NCBI GenBank assembly: GCA_964434535.1 | Contig: CAYSWA010000016.1 | Span: forward strand, 1 to 49,339 | DNA from: SM23-32 sp964434535 | GTDB lineage: Bacteria > Planctomycetota > Brocadiia > SM23-32 | Direction of reading: 5' to 3' | Length of the DNA: 49,339 nucleotides | In this document: positions 8,071 to 15,861 of the stretch, in pieces | Layout: every line of letters starts with the position of its first letter | Numbering within the stretch: the stretch's first letter is position 1 | The notes under the pieces: generated by a model | What the model was told of the DNA's origin: nothing | Database searches by the model: none | What the model saw: only the letters and a program-made list of their open reading frames with translations | Made by a program: the position numbers and the translations under genes

Positions 8071-8553
8071 TCAGAGGTGCTCGGCCTTGTAGGCGGCGAA
8101 GTCCCGCACGTGCTGGCGCTCCTCCTCGATGATCTCGTCCAGCACGCCGCGGTGCTGCTCCGGCACGAACCGGATCATCTCGTGGTAGAACAGCAGCGTG
8201 TTGCGCTCCAGGGCCATCGCCGTCTCGATCGCCTCGCGGTCGTCGGCCTGGCGCTCGGCCAGCTCCACGCCGTCCTGACCGGCCGGGAAGATCCGGCCCT
8301 CCAGCAGGTAGGACATGTAGGACTCGTACTCGCCGCCGTATGCCTCGCCGGTCGGCGCGTACTCGCCCACCTCGTCGCGCAGCTCGCGGAACCGGCGCTC
8401 GTGCTCGTCCTCCATGGCCGCCACCTCCAGGGCGAACATCTCCAGCTCCTCCGAATCGGTCTTCTCGGCCAGCGCCCGGTAGTAGGTAGAGCCTGTCTGC
8501 TCCTCGCGGATGGCCACGTCGATCAGCTCCCTGGCTGAGAACAGCTCGGGCAT
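8071..8553 (-). CDS. Ferritin-like (rubrerythrin-type) di-iron protein
   Basis: This 160-residue, all-helical protein carries two Glu...ExxH-type iron-binding patterns. The first half has EEQTG near residue 17 and EDEHERRF near 50; the second has ALERNTLLFYHE near 115 and EERQHVRDF near 145. This is the duplicated helix-pair layout of ferritin-like and rubrerythrin domains. No rubredoxin Cys4 domain follows, so it resembles short erythrin-type proteins of peroxide detoxification or iron handling. A strong AGGAGGAA lies 6 nt before the ATG. It is transcribed alone, convergent with the small membrane protein gene. Confidence 0.85.
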   Translation of the reverse strand: MPELFSARELIDVAIREEQTGSTYYRALAEKTDSEELEMFALEVAAMEDEHERRFRELRDEVGEYAPTGEAYGGEYESYMSYLLEGRIFPAGQDGVELAERQADDREAIETAMALERNTLLFYHEMIRFVPEQHRGVLDEIIEEERQHVRDFAAYKAEHL

Positions 8554-8618
8554 CGTGCTTCCTCCTCTGGTGGTCGCGGCGGTCTGCGCCCTCGCCCCCG
8601 GCTGCGGGCACGGCGGCC

Positions 8619-8647
8619 ATCCTACCCCAAAGCCCCCGCCCCTTCAA
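8619..8647 (-). promoter_or_regulatory. Candidate promoter for the ferritin-like gene
   Basis: TTGAAG and TAGGAT are 17 nt apart, giving a start near 8612 and a leader of about 58 nt. No Fur- or PerR-like palindrome was seen nearby. Confidence 0.45.
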
Positions 8648-8798
8648 CGCCGCACGCCTCCGCTGCACGCCGCCCCGATTTCGGTTCGTTTCGCAACGGG
8701 GCCTGTGGGCCGCTTGCAGGGCCTCCAGGGCCGCCCGCGCCCGCTCGCGGCCCATTCTACGCGATGGCCAGCCGCGCGTGTCCCATTCGGGCGCATCC

Positions 8799-8815
8799 GG
8801 GCGGTTCGCCCGCCC
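8799..8815 (-). terminator. Hairpin directly after the alpha-galactosidase stop
   Basis: GGGCGG and CCGCCC pair around a 5-nt loop immediately after the stop codon at 8816. There is no U-run, so it may be a transcript-end stabiliser rather than an intrinsic terminator. The rest of 8554-8815 holds only the ferritin promoter. Confidence 0.35.
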
Positions 8816-9958
8816 CTACCCCTGCGGCGTGATGCGCAGCAGGCGGCAGGCATGGGGCTCGGCGTGGGCGGCGAACATGCGGGTGAAGACCCCCAGGTCC
8901 TCGTGGGCCCAGAGGTCGCGCACCAGGCACGGCCGCCGGTCGTGGATGCCCAGCGCCTCCCAGGCGACCGGTATCTTGCGCCCGTGCTTGTCGTGCCGGT
9001 TGAACAGGCCGACCGCCAGCGATCCGTCCTCCAGGTGCTTGGCCCAGACCTCGGAATGCATGAAGGGGCTATCCGCCCCGCCCTCGGCGCCGAGGCAGAC
9101 GGCCTGCCGCCCGAGCGGATCCTGGTTGACGGCGATCGCCTCGGCGTTGGTCAGTATCTCGCGCGCGGCGTCGCTCATGTGGCGCACGTCGCAGCCCATC
9201 ATCAGCGGCGCCGCCAGCAGGCACCAGAGGCTGAAGTGGCTGCGGTACTCCTCGTCGGTGCAGCCGCCGGCGGCCACGTTGCCCTCGCCGTGCATGCCGA
9301 CCACCAGCATGTCGGGGTCGTTCCAGTGGCCCGGCCCGGCATAGGGGTGCAGGTTCTTCTGCTGCTCGAAGCCGATGCGGGAGACCGACGGCCAGCTATC
9401 GCTGATGTCGCCGGTGGTGCGCCACATGTGGGCGCCGGCGCGGGCGGCGCCCCAGAGCCAGGGCTTCATCATGCCCCACTCGCACATGCTGAACAGGATC
9501 GGCCGGCCCGTGGCGCGCAGGGCCTGTCCCATCCGCTCATACAGGCGGCGGCCGTCGACGCCGACGGGCTTGTAGCAGAAGTCGTACTTCAGGAAGTCCA
9601 CGCCCCACTCGGCGAAGGTCCGGGCGTCCTCCTCCTCGTAGCCGTAGCTGGAGGGGCGGCCGCCGCAGGTGAAGCTGCCGGCGCAGGAGTAGATGCCGAA
9701 CTTCAGCCCCCGCTGGTGCACGTAGTCGGCCAGGGCCTTGATGGCGGAGGGGAACTTCTCGGGGTCGGGCACCAGGCGGCCCTGCTCGTCCCGCTCCATC
9801 CGCTCCCAGTGGTCGTCGATGACCACGTACTGGTAGCCGGCGTCTTTGAGGCCGTGCTCGACGAAGGCGTCGGCGCTCTCCTGCACGAGGCCCTCGTCGA
9901 TGTTCGGGCCGAACGTGTTCCAGCTATTCCACCCCATCGGCGGCGTGGCGGCGAGCAT
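8816..9958 (-). CDS. Alpha-galactosidase, glycoside hydrolase family 27
   Basis: This 380-residue GH27 enzyme should release terminal alpha-galactose from oligosaccharides or glycans. The N-terminus TPPMGWNSWNTFG is the family signature. The catalytic barrel carries the nucleophile Asp126 in FLKYDFCY and the acid/base Asp184 in TTGDISDSW, with GHWNDPDML further on. A C-terminal beta domain completes the usual length. No signal peptide is present, so it would act on imported substrate unless it is secreted another way. AAGGAGA 6 nt before the ATG at 9958 fixes the start. It is the last of three collinear glycosidase genes, but 301 nt containing an interrupted repeat separate it from the GH28-like gene. 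Confidence 0.95.
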   Translation of the reverse strand: MLAATPPMGWNSWNTFGPNIDEGLVQESADAFVEHGLKDAGYQYVVIDDHWERMERDEQGRLVPDPEKFPSAIKALADYVHQRGLKFGIYSCAGSFTCGGRPSSYGYEEEDARTFAEWGVDFLKYDFCYKPVGVDGRRLYERMGQALRATGRPILFSMCEWGMMKPWLWGAARAGAHMWRTTGDISDSWPSVSRIGFEQQKNLHPYAGPGHWNDPDMLVVGMHGEGNVAAGGCTDEEYRSHFSLWCLLAAPLMMGCDVRHMSDAAREILTNAEAIAVNQDPLGRQAVCLGAEGGADSPFMHSEVWAKHLEDGSLAVGLFNRHDKHGRKIPVAWEALGIHDRRPCLVRDLWAHEDLGVFTRMFAAHAEPHACRLLRITPQG

Positions 9959-10078
9959 GGCGTCTCCTTCTTGCGATGGCGGGGCTTGGTAAAGGGCAAG
10001 AGGGTAACGCCCCGCCTCAGGCGATGCAAAGGGAAGCGCCCGCGCTGCCGCACCGCCCTGCGCGCGCTCTGTGCCAGC

Positions 10079-10185
10079 CGCCCCGCCTTTGCGCGGCCTC
10101 CATAGCGCCGCGCTTCGGCGCGCCGGAGGCTTGCCCTCCGAGTTCTCGCTCGGCCTCGCTACGGACATGGTTCTGCAATAGCTCC
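10079..10185 (-). repeat. Interrupted partial copy of the 179-bp terminal-inverted-repeat element
   Basis: Positions 10130-10185, read on the minus strand, are identical over 56 nt to 26095-26150, starting with the terminal repeat GGAGCTATTGCAGAACC. After GGCAAG the match is broken by about 51 nt (10079-10129), which is itself bounded by CCTCC/GGAGG and rich in GGCGCGCC-like palindromes. Similarity then resumes briefly with GCTGGCACAGA. The other terminal repeat is not visible. The copy lies upstream of the alpha-galactosidase gene. Nothing else was recognised in 9959-10259. Confidence 0.75.
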
Positions 10186-10259
10186 CAAGGCGTGCTCGGC
10201 CGTTCGGTGAGGCCCGATCCGCACCGCTCGTCACGGGATAATCGACCGGCCCCGGCCGC

Positions 10260-11600
10260 TCACGCGAAGCGGATGTCGCGGGCGATCTCGACGACCATGT
10301 GGGCCTCCAGGGCGCCGGTGATGCGCCGGCCGTGCACGGTCAGGTTCTCGACGGTCACGTCGCGGATGACGCTGGTCTGCCGGTCGCGCCCCTCGTAGCC
10401 ACGGACGATCGAGACGGGGAACGGCCCGTCCACCACGGCGACGTTCCGCACGGTCACGCCGTGGATGCTCCCCGGCTGATCCTCGCGGCTGTAGCGGGCC
10501 TTCAGCACCTTCAGGTCGATCAGCTTCTGCCGCGCGTCCTCGACGCGGATGTCCTCGTACAGGATGTCGTGCACCTCGGCGCGGTCGCCGTCGTGGATGG
10601 TCAGCACGCCGCCGCTCTGCCAGCCCTCGTGCTCGGCGTGGATCACGTCGAGGTCGCGGAAGGTCACGTCGCGGATCTCGTCGCAGCGGGTCTCGTAGCC
10701 GATCTCCAGCGCGTTGCCCCCGCGGGCGTTCCACAGCACGCAGCGCTGCACCAGCACGTCGCGGATGCTCCGCCCGCCGGCCGCGTGGCGGTGGTCGAAG
10801 GCCTTGACGGCCACGCAGTCGTCGTTGCAGCGCAGGAAGCAATCCTCGACCACCGCATCCCGGCAGCCGACCAGGTCCACCCCGTCCCCGCCGATCGGCA
10901 CGGTGATGACCTTCACGTGGCGCACGGCGACCTCGTCGCAGCCGACGGGCATGATCGTCCAGCTCGGGCTGTTCAGGATCGTGATCCCTTCGACGGCGAC
11001 GTCCCGGCAGGCGGTGAGGCGGACCATGCGGTGGCGCTCCTGCGCCTCGCGCCAGCCCGTGCCGTCCAGGATGCCGCGCCCGCAGATGCGCACGCCCTCG
11101 GCCTCTTGCGCGACCACCGCCCCGCGCACCACGGCGCCGCCCTCGATGTAGAGCGTCTCGCCGCCGGCCAGCTCGATGAGGCCCGGCTCGTGGACGCGCC
11201 CGGCCCCGAAAAACCGCACGGACGGGTCGTCCGGGTCGGGACGTTTCTCCTCCGGCGGCGCGGCGAAGAGCAAGAGCGGCCGGGTCAGGTCGCCGTCGAG
11301 CTCGACGCTCAGATATGCCGGCCCGTCCAGCGCCAGGCGGATGCTCCGGCCCTCCACCTGCGCCTCGATCCGCCTGCTGAGCGGGCGGACCACGGCCCGC
11401 TCGAAGCCGAAGGCCGCTTCGATCTCGCATTCGGCCGGACCGGCCAGCGAGAAGACGGCGAAGCTGCACACCTCGAAGCCGTGGACGAATACCTCCCGCC
11501 CGTCGACGCGGAGGCGGAAGTGTTCGGACGGGGTCGCCTCGGCCGGCCACGTGTAAGCGCAGAGCGATCTCATTCTCGTCGGGACTCCCGGGCGACTCAT
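10260..11600 (-). CDS. GH28-like right-handed beta-helix glycosidase (polygalacturonase-like)
   Basis: The 446-residue protein has a short N-terminal beta domain (to about 125) and then a right-handed beta helix. Helix features include YIEGGAVVRGAVV, GRGILDGTGW, ILNSPSWTI, a GGDGVDL turn and CNDDCVAVK. The last holds the Asp pair (260, 261) typical of GH28 catalytic sites. The canonical Gly-His-Gly motif reads GGNALEIG, so the His is missing, and no RIK motif is evident. Activity on galacturonans is therefore uncertain, and other uronic-acid or rhamnosyl linkages are possible. The ATG at 11600 overlaps the stop of the preceding gene (ATGA), indicating translational coupling. A second possible start is at 11573. 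No signal peptide is seen. Confidence 0.82.
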   Translation of the reverse strand: MSRPGVPTRMRSLCAYTWPAEATPSEHFRLRVDGREVFVHGFEVCSFAVFSLAGPAECEIEAAFGFERAVVRPLSRRIEAQVEGRSIRLALDGPAYLSVELDGDLTRPLLLFAAPPEEKRPDPDDPSVRFFGAGRVHEPGLIELAGGETLYIEGGAVVRGAVVAQEAEGVRICGRGILDGTGWREAQERHRMVRLTACRDVAVEGITILNSPSWTIMPVGCDEVAVRHVKVITVPIGGDGVDLVGCRDAVVEDCFLRCNDDCVAVKAFDHRHAAGGRSIRDVLVQRCVLWNARGGNALEIGYETRCDEIRDVTFRDLDVIHAEHEGWQSGGVLTIHDGDRAEVHDILYEDIRVEDARQKLIDLKVLKARYSREDQPGSIHGVTVRNVAVVDGPFPVSIVRGYEGRDRQTSVIRDVTVENLTVHGRRITGALEAHMVVEIARDIRFA

Positions 11601-13615
11601 CCCCTGCGCGTCAGGCGCACGGCGAGGCCGGCCGGGGCGGTGAAGCGCACGATGCGGCCCTCCACCTCCAGCGCCGGCCCCGCCGCCTCGCCGCCGCGCC
11701 GCAGCGTGACGGCCTCGACCCGAGCCCCTTCCCACGCGGCGGGCAGCGTCCACTCCTTCGGCCCGCCCTCGGGGCTGTAGGCGTAGATCGCGTCCTCGCG
11801 CCAGGGCAGGAACCGGTCCTCGCCCCGCGCCACGGGTATGCCCTCGTAGACGGCCTCGACGGCCGTGGGCGAGCCGCCGAAGCCGCTGCGGACCCACGTC
11901 TCGTCCTCGTACTGCGCCTCGACGCCCTGGTTCCATGCCCCGATCCGGTAGCCGCTCATGGCCTTGCGGTGCAGCAGGTGGGCGTACATCCAGTGCTGGT
12001 AGAAGCTGCGTGTGACGTCCTCGAAGGTGTTGACGAGGTGCTCGTGGCAGACGTGGGCCATCCCGAGAGCCGCGCCCTCCTTGCCCTTGCGGTTGTAGGC
12101 GCTCACCCGCCCGTGGGACATGACGGTCTGGTAGGCGTTGCGCCAGTCCACCATGTGCCAGCCCCAGGTGTAGAGCGGATACCGCGTGGCGCAGATGCCC
12201 TCGGTGGTGATGTCCAGCCCGTGCTCGCGGTAGATCTCGAAGATGGGGATCAGCCCGCGCTGGACCTCGCACTCGGCGCCGATGTGCTCGCCGTCGGGGA
12301 GCCACGCCTCGCTGTAGGGCCGATGGGCGTCGGCGTGGATGCTCTGGCGGAGCGGAACGAGGTCGAGCAGCCGTTCGAGCCGGTCCCGTTCGTAGCCGCT
12401 CTCGACCGAGAGGGTGTGGTTGATGCTGTAGACGTCCTTGCCCCGGACGATCGGGTTGTGGAACCAGACGAAGCGGCGGCCGTCCTGGCGGCTGAGCAGG
12501 TCCTGGCGGAACTCGGGGAACTCCTCGTAGCTGTCGTCCAGGTTCACGTGGAGGCTCACGGTGCAGTTGAGCCGTTCGGCGTCCTTGATGAGCCGGCGCA
12601 GGCCGTCCAGCCCGCCCGCGCGTTCGTTGAATCGGCTGTGGCAGGGGTAGGCGGCGTCGTGGCCGCCCTCCTGCCAGCCGACCAGGTAGCAGATCTGCCG
12701 CATGCCGCCGCAGACCTCGTGGATCAGTTCGATCTCCTCCAGCGCGTCGGCGACGGTGCGCAGCGGCGCCTCGCGGCGCATGTCGTCCAGGTAGAGCTTG
12801 TAGAGGATCGTCTCGGGGTAGAGGTCGTAGTCGGTGAGGCCGGCCTGGTCGCCCTCCCAGTTGGCGGCGTCGCACCAGTCCACGCGGCCGTTGCCGTCGT
12901 AGTCGGCGAGCACGCCGATGCGCAGCTCGAAGGGGCGGGCCGGCTCGCCGCGCAGGCGGTAGGCGCACTCGCCCGCCCGGACCGAGAAGCGGCCGGTCCG
13001 CCCGGGCTTGAGCTGCCCCTCGGTGTCGAGCACGGTGACCAGCGGGTCCACGTAGACGTAGCAGGCGAAGGCGGCGCAGATGCCCTCGTTCCAGACGGCG
13101 GCGTGCTGGGTCTTCTGCGGCCCCAGGTCCTCGGGCACGCCGTCGGCCACCGGTCCCCAGTCCTCATAGCTCCCGTCCCAGGCGCCGGGGCACCAGTGCC
13201 AGTCCCAGTTCTTGCGCCGGGTCACGTGGCGCAGGTAGCTGTCGCCGGCCTCGGCCCGTCCGGTGACCAGGCGGTGATCGGGGAAGGCGAACCGCTCCAG
13301 GCGGAACTCGCCGGCCTCGTGGACGTCGACCAGCGAGATGCTCAGCACCTCGCCCTCCAGCGCGAAGCGGAAGTGCATGCGCAGGTCGAGCGCGGGGACG
13401 GCGAGCGTGTAGTCGGCCGCCGTCCCGCAGACGGTCAGCCCGGGGGTGAGCAGCTCCTGCTCGTGCCGCTCCCCGTTCAGCTCGACGGCGAAGCGGCGCG
13501 ACTGGCGGCAGCCGCGCAGCGTGCCGCCCGTGTCGAGCCGGGCGAGGGAGACGATGCGGGGCCAGCGCTGGTCCAGCTCCACGCGGACGATGTCGTTCTC
13601 GATGACGGGCATCAT
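11597..13615 (-). CDS. GH101-like endo-alpha-N-acetylgalactosaminidase family protein
   Basis: This 672-residue protein has an N-terminal beta-sandwich (to about 230), then a catalytic barrel with hallmarks I associate with GH101 O-glycanases. These are ADYDGNGRVDWCDAA (about 237-251), YLVGWQEGGHDAAYP (about 310-324), VSLHVNLDD, and QSIHADAH with candidate nucleophile Asp429. Glu472 in ITTEGICA is the candidate acid/base. It lacks a signal peptide and the carbohydrate-binding domains of secreted mucinase versions, so the true linkage cleaved is unknown. Its stop overlaps the start of the GH28-like gene. The preceding methyltransferase ends 47 nt upstream on the same strand, and a run of eight C lies in that gap on the coding strand. 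Confidence 0.72.
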   Translation of the reverse strand: MMPVIENDIVRVELDQRWPRIVSLARLDTGGTLRGCRQSRRFAVELNGERHEQELLTPGLTVCGTAADYTLAVPALDLRMHFRFALEGEVLSISLVDVHEAGEFRLERFAFPDHRLVTGRAEAGDSYLRHVTRRKNWDWHWCPGAWDGSYEDWGPVADGVPEDLGPQKTQHAAVWNEGICAAFACYVYVDPLVTVLDTEGQLKPGRTGRFSVRAGECAYRLRGEPARPFELRIGVLADYDGNGRVDWCDAANWEGDQAGLTDYDLYPETILYKLYLDDMRREAPLRTVADALEEIELIHEVCGGMRQICYLVGWQEGGHDAAYPCHSRFNERAGGLDGLRRLIKDAERLNCTVSLHVNLDDSYEEFPEFRQDLLSRQDGRRFVWFHNPIVRGKDVYSINHTLSVESGYERDRLERLLDLVPLRQSIHADAHRPYSEAWLPDGEHIGAECEVQRGLIPIFEIYREHGLDITTEGICATRYPLYTWGWHMVDWRNAYQTVMSHGRVSAYNRKGKEGAALGMAHVCHEHLVNTFEDVTRSFYQHWMYAHLLHRKAMSGYRIGAWNQGVEAQYEDETWVRSGFGGSPTAVEAVYEGIPVARGEDRFLPWREDAIYAYSPEGGPKEWTLPAAWEGARVEAVTLRRGGEAAGPALEVEGRIVRFTAPAGLAVRLTRRG

Positions 13616-13662
13616 TGCACCTGTGGGTCAAGGGGGGGGGTGGCGGCGCCTCGGGCCGCAGC

Positions 13663-14559
13663 TCAGGCCAGTTCGGCGATGAGCGCCTCCCTCAGGGCGA
13701 CCATGGCGCGGACGTGCTCGGGGGTCGTGCCGCAGCAGCCGCCGACGATGCGGGCGCCGGCGCCGACCAGGGCCGGCACGCCGCCGGCCATCTGCTCCGG
13801 GGTGGCGGGGAAGACGGTGCGCCCCTCCACCAGTTGCGGCAGGCCGGCGTTCGGCTTGGCCCAGACGGGCAGGTCCGTCTCGGCGCGCATCAGGGCCACG
13901 ATCTCGGCGGCGTCCTCGATGCCGCGCCCGCAGTTCGTGCCGACGGCGTCGGCGCCGGCCGCGGCCAGCTCGGCGGCGGCCGGCGCGGGCCGCACGCCCA
14001 TCATGGTGGCGAACCCCTTCATGCCGCGCTCGAAGGTCATGGAGACGACGGCCGGCAGGGACGCGGCCTCGCGCACGCCCCGCAGGGCGGCCTTCGCCTC
14101 GGCCAGGTCGGTCATGGTCTCGATCACGATCGCGTCGGCGCCGCCGGCCGCGAGCGCCCCGGCCTGCTCGGCGAAGCAGGCGGCCATCTGTTCCTCGTTC
14201 ACCGCGCCCAGGGGCGCCATGAACTCGCCGCTCGGCCCGACGGAGGCGAACACGAGCGCCCGCTCGCCGGCCGCCTCGCGGGAGAGCTCGGCCCCGCGCC
14301 GGTTCACCTCCTCGGCCCTCTCGTCGAGCCCCGCCCGGGCCAGCTTGATGCGGCTCGCGCCGAAGGTGTTGGTCAGGATGACGTCGGAGCCGGCCTCGAC
14401 GTAAGCGGCGGCGACGGCGCGGACGTGGTCGGGCCGCTCCAGGTTCCAGCGCTCGGGCACTTCGCCCGCGGGCAGCCCGCGCTCGGCGAGCTGCGTCCCC
14501 CACGCCCCGTCGCAGAACAGGAGCTTGCGTTCGGCCAGCAGTTCGCGGATGTTCAGCAC
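13663..14559 (-). CDS. Stand-alone homocysteine S-methyltransferase domain protein
   Basis: The 298-residue barrel matches the N-terminal domain of cobalamin-dependent methionine synthase and betaine-homocysteine methyltransferase. It has FCDGAWGTQL at the N-terminus, ILTNTFGA near residue 62, and the zinc ligands Cys210 (GTNCGRG) and Cys275-Cys276 (GGCCGTTPEH). It should activate homocysteine thiolate for methyl transfer to make methionine. No folate, cobalamin or reactivation domains follow, so it either uses a small methyl donor or works with separate subunits outside the window. The GTG start has GAGGG 6 nt upstream and lies 13 nt after the thyX stop, so both genes are probably co-transcribed. 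Confidence 0.88.
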   Translation of the reverse strand: MLNIRELLAERKLLFCDGAWGTQLAERGLPAGEVPERWNLERPDHVRAVAAAYVEAGSDVILTNTFGASRIKLARAGLDERAEEVNRRGAELSREAAGERALVFASVGPSGEFMAPLGAVNEEQMAACFAEQAGALAAGGADAIVIETMTDLAEAKAALRGVREAASLPAVVSMTFERGMKGFATMMGVRPAPAAAELAAAGADAVGTNCGRGIEDAAEIVALMRAETDLPVWAKPNAGLPQLVEGRTVFPATPEQMAGGVPALVGAGARIVGGCCGTTPEHVRAMVALREALIAELA

Positions 14560-14572
14560 GGCGCCCTCGATC

Positions 14573-15307
14573 TCAGCTCGCGTATCTCTCGACCATCTCG
14601 CGGTAGCGCCCGCAGCTCATGCGGCCCTCGGGGCAGCCGCCGAGGCGGACGCACTTCGGCCCGCAGCCCTCGAAGACGGCGGGGCACTCCCGCTTCGCCA
14701 GCTCGAGCATCTTCTGCGCCACGCCGCGTATCTCCCACTGCGCCCGCCGGCAGAGCCGCTCCCCGAAGAAGTGGAGCAGTTCCCGCGCGTTCATCGTCAC
14801 GAGAATCTTGCTCTCGCAGGCGTTGGGCAGCACGTAGCGGGCGTCCTCGTTGCTGGCCTCGCCGCGCCGGCCCAGCGCGTCGTTCAGCGCCCCGTAGCGC
14901 TCGGCGATCATCGCCATCGTCTCCTCGTAGTAGGCGACGGCGTCGACCTCGCGCCCGCCGTCCTTCACCGTCCTGCCCTCCAGCCGGGGCGGCACCACGT
15001 AGTCGAAGTCGTCCTCGGCCACGTAGCGCTGGCTGCGCTGGGAGTAGCTGGCGATGCGGTGGCGCACGAGCTGGTGCGTCATCGCCCGCGAGACGCCCTG
15101 GAGCAGGAAGGTGAAGCCGGCGTGCTCGATCGGGCTCATGTGCCCCAGGCGCACGAGCATGTGGACGAACTTCCGCGCTTCGGCCGGCTCATGCTCCAGC
15201 AGCCCCTCCACCTCCTGCGCGTAGCAGAGCCGCGCGGCCGCGGCGATGGCGCCGGTCGGGTCGGGCGTGAAGCGCACCAGGTCAACGCGGGGCTGCGCGC
15301 GGGGCAT
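14573..15307 (-). CDS. thyX: Flavin-dependent thymidylate synthase ThyX
   Basis: ThyX methylates dUMP to dTMP using methylene-folate and reduced FAD, without releasing dihydrofolate. The 244-residue protein has the ThyX signature RHRIASYSQRSQRY at 82-95, fitting RHRX7S with Ser92. It also has SPIEHAGFTF and the C-terminal NARELLHFFGERLCRRAQWEIR. The C-terminus carries six Cys in a short stretch (ECPAVFEGCGPKC, then GGCPEGRMSCG), a tail seen in some ThyX proteins. The ATG at 15307 was chosen because a consensus promoter lies 57-84 nt upstream, so longer in-frame extensions would start outside the transcript. It probably forms an operon with the homocysteine methyltransferase; both belong to one-carbon metabolism. 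Confidence 0.95.
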   Translation of the reverse strand: MPRAQPRVDLVRFTPDPTGAIAAAARLCYAQEVEGLLEHEPAEARKFVHMLVRLGHMSPIEHAGFTFLLQGVSRAMTHQLVRHRIASYSQRSQRYVAEDDFDYVVPPRLEGRTVKDGGREVDAVAYYEETMAMIAERYGALNDALGRRGEASNEDARYVLPNACESKILVTMNARELLHFFGERLCRRAQWEIRGVAQKMLELAKRECPAVFEGCGPKCVRLGGCPEGRMSCGRYREMVERYAS

Positions 15308-15334
15308 GGCGGAGTCCTTCGCGAATGGTCGGCT

Positions 15335-15359
15335 GCGTGCGGCCGGGCGGGCCGCACGC
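15335..15359 (-). promoter_or_regulatory. Perfect 10-bp hairpin at the predicted 5' end of the thyX transcript
   Basis: GCGTGCGGCC (15335-15344) and GGCCGCACGC (15350-15359) pair perfectly around GGGCG. The transcript is predicted to begin near 15357, so the stem sits at the very 5' end of the mRNA, about 28 nt before the start codon. Such stems can slow RNA decay or form attenuators. No T-run or second competing stem was seen. Confidence 0.5.
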
Positions 15360-15363
15360 GCCA

Positions 15364-15391
15364 ATGCTATCAGCCGCGCCGGCCATGTCAA
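15364..15391 (-). promoter_or_regulatory. Promoter for thyX and the homocysteine methyltransferase
   Basis: A perfect TTGACA lies 16 nt from TAGCAT. The start is predicted near 15357. This is one of the clearest -35 boxes in the window. Confidence 0.65.
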
Positions 15392-15473
15392 GTTCGCCCC
15401 TCCCTTGATGGCCCGCCACGGCTCGGATAGGGTGAGCGCCACGCCGCCCCGTCGAGCCTATGCAGAGGGAGCA

Positions 15474-15789
15474 TTGACGCCCCGCGAACGCGAATACCGG
15501 CGCTTCTTCTGGCCCCTCTCGCTGCTCGGCGTGGTGGTCCTCAGCGGGCGGCTGGCGCAGAACTACGTCCTGCTCGACTACCCCGAGGGGGTGGAGGAGC
15601 TGGCGCTCTACGCGCTCGCCTCGGCGGTGCTCGGCCCCTTCCGGGCGGGGCTGATCTTCGTGCCCCAGATGGCGAACGTGCTGGTGCGGGGGCCGCGCTC
15701 GCTGCGGGCCTGCGCGCGGTTCGTGGCCGGGCTCTGCATGGCGCTCGCCGCGCCGGTGGCGCTGCTGGGCTGCACGCCGATCCTGCTCC
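15474..15789 (+). pseudogene. N-terminal remnant of a multi-pass membrane protein (transporter/flippase-like)
   Basis: A TTG start with GAGGGAG 4 nt upstream opens a frame of about 105 codons: TPREREYRRFFWPLSLLG, then hydrophobic segments near residues 13-28, 45-65 and 80-98. The start resembles the first helices of a multi-pass MATE/flippase-like protein. After TPILL the frame degenerates into Arg-rich sequence (ALRRRCAGVEWRL) and runs out of phase through the next gene, so the rest of the protein is gone. A deletion that removed the body of the gene and fused it to the next promoter is the simplest reading. The family assignment is weak; a short intact protein is the alternative. Confidence 0.5.
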
Positions 15790-15803
15790 GTAGCGTCGCG
15801 GCC

Positions 15804-15831
15804 TTGCGGCGCCGTTGCGCCGGGGTAGAAT
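15804..15831 (+). promoter_or_regulatory. Candidate promoter for the DUF4380-like lipoprotein
   Basis: TTGCGG and TAGAAT are 16 nt apart, giving a start near 15838. It lies just past the truncated membrane-protein remnant, and GAAGGAG follows before the ATG at 15862. Confidence 0.5.
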
Positions 15832-15861
15832 GGAGGCTCCTCGCGCCGAAGGAGCCCGACG

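Noticed and set aside
8554..8815. tRNA or small RNA in the gaps
   Set aside because: No T-arm GGTTCGAATCC-like sequence or cloverleaf of tRNA length was seen here or in the other gaps.
13632..13639. Run of eight G as a phase-variation switch before the GH101-like gene
   Set aside because: It lies in the gap outside the coding frame, and a single short run in very GC-rich DNA is expected by chance.
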